Shown: piece after piece, positions 8,702-15,043 of the stretch | Layout: every line of letters starts with the position of its first letter | How positions within the stretch are numbered: the stretch's first letter is position 1 | Source: Marivita sp051251565 | GTDB lineage: Bacteria > Pseudomonadota > Alphaproteobacteria > Rhodobacterales > Rhodobacteraceae | DNA length: 64,000 bases | NCBI RefSeq assembly: GCF_051251565.1 | Contig: NZ_JBPOFB010000002.1 | Location: 62,001-126,000 of the forward strand | Direction: 5' to 3' | Notes under the pieces: generated by a model | The model's input: the letters and a program-made list of their open reading frames with translations, nothing else | Databases searched by the model: none | What the model was told of the DNA's origin: nothing | Program-made: the position numbers and the translations under genes

Positions 8702-8729
8702 AAAGGCGCAGCAGGGGAGCCGCGCCTTT
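8702..8729 (-). terminator. Intercistronic hairpin between mgsC and gmaS
   Basis: On the minus strand an 8-bp stem (8729-8722 with 8709-8702) has a 12-base loop and is followed by a T-run, giving GCGCCTTTTTC. It sits in the 69-bp gap between mgsC and gmaS, so it would terminate or attenuate the mgs transcript before gmaS. Confidence 0.65.
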
Positions 8730-8736
8730 GAGTGTC

Positions 8737-10080
8737 CTAGAATGCTGTGCCTTGCTTGCCGGGCCACCAGTCGGTTCCGGCAAGCGGCACTTTGGCCATC
8801 GCAGCGGCCTCCATTGTGAGGGCGCAAAGGTCTTCGGGTTCGAGATTGTGCAGCTTGTTCTTGCCGCAGGCGCGCGCAATGGTTTGCGCTTCAAGCGCCA
8901 TCACCTTGAGATAGTTGCGTAAGCGCCGCCCGCCCTCAATGGGATCAAGCCGCGCGGCAAGCTCGGGGTTCTGTGTGCTGATGCCCGCAGGGTCGTTGCC
9001 CTCGTGCCAGTCATCATAGGCCCCGGCGGTGGTGCCCAGTGCCTGATACTCGTCTTCCCATTTCGGATCGTTGTCCCCCAGCGCGATCAGGGCGGCGGTG
9101 CCGATAGACACGGCATCGGCCCCCAGCGCCATGCATTTCGCCACATCAGCCCCGGTGCGGATACCGCCCGACACGATCAGCTGCACCTCGCGGTGCATCC
9201 CAAGATCATCCAGTGCGCGCACGGCTTCGCGGATACAGGCCAGCGTCGGCATACCGACATGTTCGATGAACACATCCTGCGTGGCTGCCGTGCCGCCCTG
9301 CATCCCATCAAGGACAACGACATCCGCGCCCGCCTTGACCGCCAGCGTGGTGTCGAAATAGGGCCGTGCGCCGCCGATCTTGATGTAGATTGGAACGCGC
9401 CATCCGGTGATTTCGCGCAGTTCCAGGATTTTGATCTCAAGGTCGTCTGGCCCGGTCCAGTCAGGGTGACGACAGGCCGAGCGTTGGTCGATCCCCTTGG
9501 GCAGGTTGCGCATATTGGCGACCCGGTCGGTGATCTTTTGACCCAAGAGCATACCACCGCCGCCGGGCTTGGCCCCTTGGCCTACCACGATTTCAATGGC
9601 GTCAGCGCGGCGCAGATCGTCTGGGTTCATCCCGTAGCGCGACGGCAAGTATTGGTAGACCAGCGTCTTGGAATGCCCGCGTTCTTCTTCGGTCATTCCG
9701 CCGTCGCCAGTGGTGGTAGACGTTCCCGCCAATGTGGCCCCACGCCCCAAAGCCTCTTTCGCAGCGCCAGACAGCGCGCCAAATGACATGCCCGCGATTG
9801 TGATCGGGATGTCCAAGGTGATCGGATTCTTCGCGTGGCGCGTGCCAAGGGTGACAGAGGTGTCACACGCCTCGCGGTAGCCTTCGAGCGGATAGCGCGA
9901 GATCGACGCGCCAAGAAACAGCAGATCGTCGAAATGCGGCACTTTGCGTTTCGCGCCGCCGCCCCGGATGTCGTAAATCCCGGTCGCTGCTGCGCGGCGG
10001 ATTTCTGCGTTCACCGGGTTGGAAAACGTGGCGGATTGGATCGGAACCGTGCGCGGGGCGCTGGTGTTGTCGTCTTTCAT
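8737..10080 (-). CDS. mgsC: N-methylglutamate synthase subunit C (glutamate-synthase FMN domain)
   Basis: The 447-aa product is the FMN-binding alpha/beta-barrel domain of glutamate synthase. Typical elements are the TIAGMSFGALS segment (about 97-107), the GEGGMTEEE-like TGDGGMTEEERGHS loop, the KPGGGGMLLG stretch and VSGGIRTGADVAKCMALGAD (about 305-325). With MgsA and MgsB it forms the enzyme that converts gamma-glutamylmethylamide to N-methylglutamate. The ATG at 10080 has GAGGG eight bases upstream; a TTG five codons earlier is less likely. It starts 11 bp after mgsB. GlxD is the closest alternative name, but the full mgd/gmaS set favours mgsC. Confidence 0.85.
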   Translation of the reverse strand: MKDDNTSAPRTVPIQSATFSNPVNAEIRRAAATGIYDIRGGGAKRKVPHFDDLLFLGASISRYPLEGYREACDTSVTLGTRHAKNPITLDIPITIAGMSFGALSGAAKEALGRGATLAGTSTTTGDGGMTEEERGHSKTLVYQYLPSRYGMNPDDLRRADAIEIVVGQGAKPGGGGMLLGQKITDRVANMRNLPKGIDQRSACRHPDWTGPDDLEIKILELREITGWRVPIYIKIGGARPYFDTTLAVKAGADVVVLDGMQGGTAATQDVFIEHVGMPTLACIREAVRALDDLGMHREVQLIVSGGIRTGADVAKCMALGADAVSIGTAALIALGDNDPKWEDEYQALGTTAGAYDDWHEGNDPAGISTQNPELAARLDPIEGGRRLRNYLKVMALEAQTIARACGKNKLHNLEPEDLCALTMEAAAMAKVPLAGTDWWPGKQGTAF

Positions 10081-10091
10081 GTGTCCGGCCC

Positions 10092-10769
10092 TCAATACGC
10101 GTTGTCGATGTTAAAAGTGTAGAGCTGGCGGGCAGATCCGTAGCGTTTGAACTCTTCGGGTTTCGCATCGCACCCGCCGCGCATCAGCAGGTCCGCCAGC
10201 AGCGCGATATGTTCGGGCCGCATGTCCTTCTCAATGCAATCCGCGCCCAGCGATTTGACCGACCCGCGCACGAACAGCCGCGCTTCGTAGATGGAATCGC
10301 CCAAAGCGTCCCCTGCATCGCCGCACACAACAAGGTTGCCCGACTGCGCCATAAAGGCCGACATATGACCCACATTGCCATGCACAATAATGTCGATGCC
10401 CTTCATCGAAATCCCGCAGCGGGACGACGCGTTGCCCTTGATGATAAGCGTGCCGCCATGTCCCGTTGCCCCGGCATATTGCGACGCATCGCCGTCGATC
10501 ACGACAGTACCGGACATCATGTTCTCGGCCACCCCCGGCCCGGCAGAGCCATGTACGTTGATCGTTGCTTGCTTGTTCATCCCGGCGCAATAATATCCGG
10601 TAGAGCCTTTGACCGTGACCTCAATCGCGGCGTCCAGTCCGACCGCAATCGCGTGACTGCCCTTGGGGTTCACGATTTCCCACGCGGTTTGGTTGGTCGC
10701 CTCAGCCTGCGCCTGAAGCGTGGCATTCAGATCTCGCAGCGGGGTGGTTTCCATGTCGATGGTCTGCAT
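10092..10769 (-). CDS. mgsB: N-methylglutamate synthase subunit B (GXGXG domain)
   Basis: The 225-aa product is the GXGXG beta-helix domain found at the C-terminus of large glutamate synthases, here as a separate subunit. The repeated glycine pattern is visible in VKGSTGYYCAGMN, VHGSAGPGVAENMMSG, IDGDASQYAGATGHGG and IKGNASSRCGISMKG (about 50-125). These repeats build the structural helix that connects the amidotransferase and FMN domains. Only one base separates it from mgsA upstream, and 11 bp separate it from mgsC. It is not catalytic itself. Confidence 0.85.
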   Translation of the reverse strand: MQTIDMETTPLRDLNATLQAQAEATNQTAWEIVNPKGSHAIAVGLDAAIEVTVKGSTGYYCAGMNKQATINVHGSAGPGVAENMMSGTVVIDGDASQYAGATGHGGTLIIKGNASSRCGISMKGIDIIVHGNVGHMSAFMAQSGNLVVCGDAGDALGDSIYEARLFVRGSVKSLGADCIEKDMRPEHIALLADLLMRGGCDAKPEEFKRYGSARQLYTFNIDNAY

Positions 10770-10770
10770 C

Positions 10771-11700
10771 TTAGGCGGCTTTCTTAGTGGGTGTGACGGT
10801 GTCTTGGTGGCTCCAGAAATACACGGTTGCGGGTTCGGGTTCCCAGACGCGGGCGTGGTCTATGCCCGGCAGGTTCACCAAAGCACGGTATTCGCTGCCA
10901 AAGGCCACAAATTGGTCAGTTTCCGCCATCACGGCGGGTTTGCAGGCGATGGGGTCACGGACCACACCAAAGCCGTCCTTGGTGCCCACGAGGAATGTAA
11001 AGAACCCGTCGAGATCGTTCAGCGAACTTTCCAGCGCTTCGCCCAAAGTCGCCCCGTTTTGCATCCGCCATGTAAGGTAAGCGGCCCCGACTTCGGTGTC
11101 GTTTTCGGTCTCGATGTGGATGCCTTCGCGTTGCAATTTGCGACGCAGGCGGTTGTGGTTCGACAGTGACCCGTTGTGCACAAGGCATTGATCGGGGCCA
11201 GTGTTGAACGGGTGCGCACCCATGGTCGTCACAAGGGACTCGGTCGCCATGCGGGTATGACCGATGCCGTGGGTGCCGGACATGGACCACAGGCCAAACC
11301 GGTCCGCGACGTCTTTGGGCAAACCGACCTCTTTGTAGATTTCCACCGTGTCGCCCGAGGCCATAACCCGGAGATCGGGGTTGATCGCGGTCAGGGCCGC
11401 GCGCGCCGCCCCCAACGTCCCGCGTGGAATTTCGAGAACCGAATGCGTGTCTTGGCGGCGCAGATGCACTTGGGTTCCCAACGCGGTGCCAAGGTCGTGC
11501 TCTAACGTCGCAAAAGCGGGGTCTGGCGTATCTGACTGAACCGTCAGTTTCGAAATCGCGGCGTTGTCCCGTCCGTAAATCGCAATGCCCGCACTGTCGG
11601 GGCCGCGATCTGTCATGGTAATCAGCATGTCGGTCAGCATCGCCCCAAGCTGGGGTTCAAGCGAGGGGTCTTTCAGGAATAATCCGACGATTCCGCACAT
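10771..11700 (-). CDS. mgsA: N-methylglutamate synthase subunit A (class II glutamine amidotransferase)
   Basis: The 309-aa product is a class II (Ntn) glutamine-amidotransferase-type domain. It starts Met-Cys-Gly-Ile, so Cys2 becomes the N-terminal nucleophile after Met removal. The TDRGPDSAGIAIY segment (30-42), GIGHTRMATES (145-155) and LVHNGSLSNH (174-183) are family landmarks. In N-methylglutamate synthase this subunit is thought to process gamma-glutamylmethylamide. It leads the mgsABC-gmaS unit with a good AAGGA site. A perfect 8-bp inverted repeat lies 84 bp upstream, a likely binding site for the adjacent XRE-cupin regulator. Confidence 0.85.
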   Translation of the reverse strand: MCGIVGLFLKDPSLEPQLGAMLTDMLITMTDRGPDSAGIAIYGRDNAAISKLTVQSDTPDPAFATLEHDLGTALGTQVHLRRQDTHSVLEIPRGTLGAARAALTAINPDLRVMASGDTVEIYKEVGLPKDVADRFGLWSMSGTHGIGHTRMATESLVTTMGAHPFNTGPDQCLVHNGSLSNHNRLRRKLQREGIHIETENDTEVGAAYLTWRMQNGATLGEALESSLNDLDGFFTFLVGTKDGFGVVRDPIACKPAVMAETDQFVAFGSEYRALVNLPGIDHARVWEPEPATVYFWSHQDTVTPTKKAA

Positions 11701-11783
11701 CCCGCGTTCCTTCTGCGTTGTTGGGGGTCAAGACGATAGCGCTGGATAGCATCGCCAGTGGTCGCCGACAACAAGGGGAATGA

Positions 11784-11804
11784 AATTTTCCCCAGAGGAA
11801 AATT
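11784..11804. promoter_or_regulatory. Inverted repeat upstream of mgsA, candidate operator
   Basis: Two perfect 8-base arms, AATTTTCC (11784-11791) and GGAAAATT (11797-11804), are separated by five bases. They lie between the mgsA start (11700) and the end of the XRE-cupin regulator gene (11821). Dyad size and position suit an XRE-family dimer. Binding by that regulator is inference. Confidence 0.5.
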
Positions 11805-11820
11805 GCAAGTGCCTAAAAAT

Positions 11821-12441
11821 TCAGCTTTGGGCGTAGCTGATGATGGACAGGTACCGGGCGGGCAGCTCTACCAAGGTCTCGGGTCCATGCGGCGCATCTG
11901 CCTCAAAAAACAGCGTGTCACCGGGGCGCAGCGGATAGATGTTTGATCCGTGCCGATAATCAACCGCCCCTTCGAGCATGAAGATCGTTTCGATCCCGTC
12001 ATGTTGGAAGGTCTGGAATGTGTCCGATTCCGACGTCAGCACGATCAGATATGGTTCCACGATCACGCCGCTGGTGTTCGCGCCGATATGGCCCAACAGG
12101 TTATATTGATGCCCCGCGCGCGTGCCTTCGCGTTCGATGGTGACGCCCTGCCCGGCGGGTGTGTGTATGACCTCGCGTTTTTCTTCGAACCCGCGAAAGA
12201 ACGCGGTGAGAGGCACGGAAAGTGCATTTGCCAAGGTCTGAAGCGTGGTGAGCGAAGGCGACGTGTTGCCGTTTTCGATCTTGGACAACATGCCGACAGA
12301 AATCTCGGTCTGTTTCGAAAGATCGGCCACAGTCATGTTCTGTTGCTTGCGGAAAGACCGCAGGGCACGTCCGATGGCGACCTCAAGAACCTTTTCCTGA
12401 CTTTCCGAACTGCGGTGCGGGTTCTGTGTGAGTTTGACCAA
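11821..12441 (-). CDS. XRE-family regulator with C-terminal cupin, methylamine locus
   Basis: The 206-aa product has an XRE helix-turn-helix (about 25-80, with MTVADLSKQTEISVGMLSKI) and a C-terminal cupin (about 125-200, with EPYLIVLTSESDTF and YPLRPGDTLFF). Such regulators sense a small ligand through the cupin. The only possible start before the HTH is a TTG at 12441, since an in-frame stop lies two codons upstream. The nearest ribosome-like GGGTGA is only three bases away, suggesting weak initiation. It sits behind mgsA in reverse order of transcription and is divergent from the histidine kinase, so control of mgsABC-gmaS or mgdABCD is likely. Confidence 0.8.
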   Translation of the reverse strand: MVKLTQNPHRSSESQEKVLEVAIGRALRSFRKQQNMTVADLSKQTEISVGMLSKIENGNTSPSLTTLQTLANALSVPLTAFFRGFEEKREVIHTPAGQGVTIEREGTRAGHQYNLLGHIGANTSGVIVEPYLIVLTSESDTFQTFQHDGIETIFMLEGAVDYRHGSNIYPLRPGDTLFFEADAPHGPETLVELPARYLSIISYAQS

Positions 12442-12631
12442 AGATCACCCGTTCAGCGGCAAAGTAGCATCTTCCATGTTAGAGAGAGTGTTTCAAAAAG
12501 GCCAGAGCGACGGACACGATGGGGTGCGCGTTGCTCCGCCCGGTTCAGTTTCTTTGAAACGTGTGGGAACAAGATGCATCTTGGCGCGTTGCAGTGTTGG
12601 ACCGCATTTGTGTTTTTGAGACAGGCCAGTC

Positions 12632-14419
12632 ATGTCAGCACCTCGTAAGCCCGGATCATCGGACGGTCGGTCAGGTGGCACCAACCATGGCGACGCAGAG
12701 ACCGAGGCTAAGCCGCTTCGGCAAAACCTTGTTGTGCGCATCGCGTTTCTGTTGTCGCTGGCGCTGTTGCCGATTGGCCTTGTTGCGATGGGCCAGACGT
12801 GGCGCGCGCTGCACATCACGAATGACAATCTTGAGGCGTCGATCCATGCGCGCACCAGTGCCTTGGTCGAACCGGAACGCCGCGCGTTGTTTACCAAGAT
12901 AGGCACCGCTCGGACCCTTGCCGATACGCTTGGCGCGACAGAGTTCAGCACGGAAGAGTGCATGGCGATTATGAAGAGGGTTCTCGAAACCAGCCCGCGC
13001 CTTGCCTATGCCGGGTTGATGGAGCGGGGATCGGTGTCGCGCTGCAACAGTGTCGGGCGGACGTTACAGTTTCCCACAGACCCCCGCGCAGCGGCGCTGT
13101 TTACGAATCCCGAGCCGTATATCTCGTACAATCCCAACGGGTCGGCCATTGAATTGCCGGTGATCATCGTCGCCTATCCCACCTATGCCGATGGCGGCGG
13201 CCTTAAGGGGTTTGTGACGATTTCGTTTCAAGCACAGCCCTTGGTGCAGTCGGATTCCGGTCTGGGTCAAAGTGGGGATTTTGCACTGGTGACGTTCAAC
13301 AAGTTTGGGGAAATGTTGACCTCTTTCGCTCCGCAAGGGTCGATAGACGACTATTTGCCCGATGGCATGGCGCTTGATGGGTTTGTCGATCAGGAAGACA
13401 CGTTCTTCTTGGCAACCACGCTGACCGGGGAAAAGCGGCTGATTTCGGTTGTGCCGATCCTTCCCGGAGAGGTCTACGCGTTGGGCAGTTGGGGACGCTC
13501 GGCGTTGCAGGGAACAGCGTCACCTTGGTTCGCGGTATCGACACTGCTTTTCCCGTTTCTCATGTGGCTGGTCGGTATTGCAGTGGCGGTGACATCGTTG
13601 AACCGCTTGGTGTTGCGCCACATCCGCGATCTGGGTCGTCGGATGCGCGGTTTTGCAACCCGCCGCGCAGTCGAGGTCGCGGGCAGGATCGACGATGCGC
13701 CGAATGAGATACAGACGATCAATGCCACGTTTGAAGCGATGGCCGATCAATTGCTGCGCGACGAAGCCGATCTTGAAAACGCGGTGTACGAACGGGAGGT
13801 GTTGCTCAAAGAGGTGCATCACCGGGTAAAGAACAATCTTCAGCTTATCTCGTCCATCGTCAACATGCAGGTCCGGCAGGTGTCCAGCCCCGAGGCGGTG
13901 ACGGCACTGCGCCAGTTTCAGGATCGGGTGACCAGCCTCGCATCGGTGCACCGCGCGCTGTACCAAGAGCCGTCGCTGACGAAAATCCGCTTTGACGTTT
14001 TGTTGGGTGACCTCGTGGCAAAGGTCAATGCTGCCAGCGCACCTGCGGGCGCGCAGCCTGTGCAAATCGACCTTGATCTTGATCCGGTGACGTTGTTGCC
14101 AGACCAGTCCGGCCCGCTTGCGATGATGACCGCCGAGGCATTGTCAAACGCGTTCAAATATGGCGGACCGGGGCGTGACGGGGTGTTTCGTCTCAGGGTG
14201 CACCTTAAGAAATTGGGTGATTGCGATGCGACACGCATGCGGCTGACGATTGAGAACAGCGTTGATCCAACAGTGCAGGCACAGGTCGGCACGGGCCTCG
14301 GCAAGCGGTTGATGCTGGCCTTTGCCAGCCAGTTGAGCGGTGATCTGCAACATGTGGACGAAGACGACCGGCACAGAATGGTCCTGACCTTTGACTACAA
14401 GCCGTTTTCGCCTGACTGA
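12632..14419 (+). CDS. Membrane sensor histidine kinase, HisKA_2 type
   Basis: The 595-aa product has membrane segments at about 33-54 and 297-322, enclosing a roughly 240-residue periplasmic sensor. A HAMP-like linker (320-375) and a HisKA_2 dimerisation domain follow. The motif EVHHRVKNNLQ has its His pair at 396-397, one of which is the phosphoacceptor. A HATPase domain covers about 470-590. HisKA_2 kinases often act in general-stress or light signalling. No response regulator is encoded nearby, so the partner is elsewhere. It is the only plus-strand gene inside the methylamine locus, placed between mgdD and the XRE-cupin gene, and ends 6 bp from the convergent mgdD stop. Confidence 0.85.
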   Translation: MSAPRKPGSSDGRSGGTNHGDAETEAKPLRQNLVVRIAFLLSLALLPIGLVAMGQTWRALHITNDNLEASIHARTSALVEPERRALFTKIGTARTLADTLGATEFSTEECMAIMKRVLETSPRLAYAGLMERGSVSRCNSVGRTLQFPTDPRAAALFTNPEPYISYNPNGSAIELPVIIVAYPTYADGGGLKGFVTISFQAQPLVQSDSGLGQSGDFALVTFNKFGEMLTSFAPQGSIDDYLPDGMALDGFVDQEDTFFLATTLTGEKRLISVVPILPGEVYALGSWGRSALQGTASPWFAVSTLLFPFLMWLVGIAVAVTSLNRLVLRHIRDLGRRMRGFATRRAVEVAGRIDDAPNEIQTINATFEAMADQLLRDEADLENAVYEREVLLKEVHHRVKNNLQLISSIVNMQVRQVSSPEAVTALRQFQDRVTSLASVHRALYQEPSLTKIRFDVLLGDLVAKVNAASAPAGAQPVQIDLDLDPVTLLPDQSGPLAMMTAEALSNAFKYGGPGRDGVFRLRVHLKKLGDCDATRMRLTIENSVDPTVQAQVGTGLGKRLMLAFASQLSGDLQHVDEDDRHRMVLTFDYKPFSPD

Positions 14420-14425
14420 TGCCGC

Positions 14426-15043
14426 TTACAAAGCTGCTTTCATCGCTGTGACCAGGGCGTGGTGCAGGGATTCTGCCGAAGATCGCGGGCCAAGGATGCG
14501 CAGCCAATCCGCCGGGTCGCGCCGCAGGACGTAAACGCCCATATAGTGAATGACCGTGCGTTGTGCATCGCCGGTCTGCATCCGTTCGATATCGAAATTC
14601 GCGCAAAGCTGCATGACCGCCTCAACCCCGCGACCGCGCAAGTCGAAACAGACCCATCCATCGGTTTGGTCGGTGATCGACGCGGTGTCGCCAAAGCGCG
14701 CTTTCAGTCGCGCTGCGAGATCCTCATGCGTGGCAATCGGCGCGCCCACCATCCATTGGTCTGGGCCTATCCAGAACGACGCTTCGGGATCGTGCAGCAC
14801 GGTCTTGCCCGGTTCGGGAGCTGTGCCGTCAAGCAAGGTGCCCAGATGCGCGCGGCAAGCATCTTCGTGTCCTTTGCGCGCAGATACAGACGCAAGGGCC
14901 AATCCCGGGTTCTCGGTCAGGGTCACACCCGCCACGGTATCGACACGCGGGTCCGCGCCGCCCAAGGCGCAGATAGGGGCAAGATCATGCACGGAGGCGG
15001 TCTCCTTCGGGATCAAGGAAATGGGCGCTGACCACTTCGACAT
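14426..15043 (-). CDS. mgdD: N-methylglutamate dehydrogenase gamma subunit (SoxG-like)
   Basis: The 205-aa product resembles the gamma subunit of heterotetrameric sarcosine oxidase, which has a small GcvT-like fold. FWIGPDQWMV (about 90-99) and TDQTDGWVCFDLRG (about 124-137) are recognisable family segments. Its ATG at 15043 lies 59 bp inside the 3' end of mgdC, so the two are tightly coupled. It is the last gene of the mgdABCD unit. A shorter start is possible but would remove the N-terminal strand common to the family. Confidence 0.8.
   Translation of the reverse strand: MSKWSAPISLIPKETASVHDLAPICALGGADPRVDTVAGVTLTENPGLALASVSARKGHEDACRAHLGTLLDGTAPEPGKTVLHDPEASFWIGPDQWMVGAPIATHEDLAARLKARFGDTASITDQTDGWVCFDLRGRGVEAVMQLCANFDIERMQTGDAQRTVIHYMGVYVLRRDPADWLRILGPRSSAESLHHALVTAMKAAL

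Noticed and set aside
7339..11700. Naming the genes glnT and glxBCD
   Set aside because: The proteins are close to those families, but the presence of a full mgdABCD set in the same locus fits the N-methylglutamate pathway better.
12490..12560. GTTTCAAA and TTTGAAAC as an operator between regulator and kinase genes
   Set aside because: The arms are 55 bp apart, too far for a simple dimer site, and are not repeated elsewhere in the locus.
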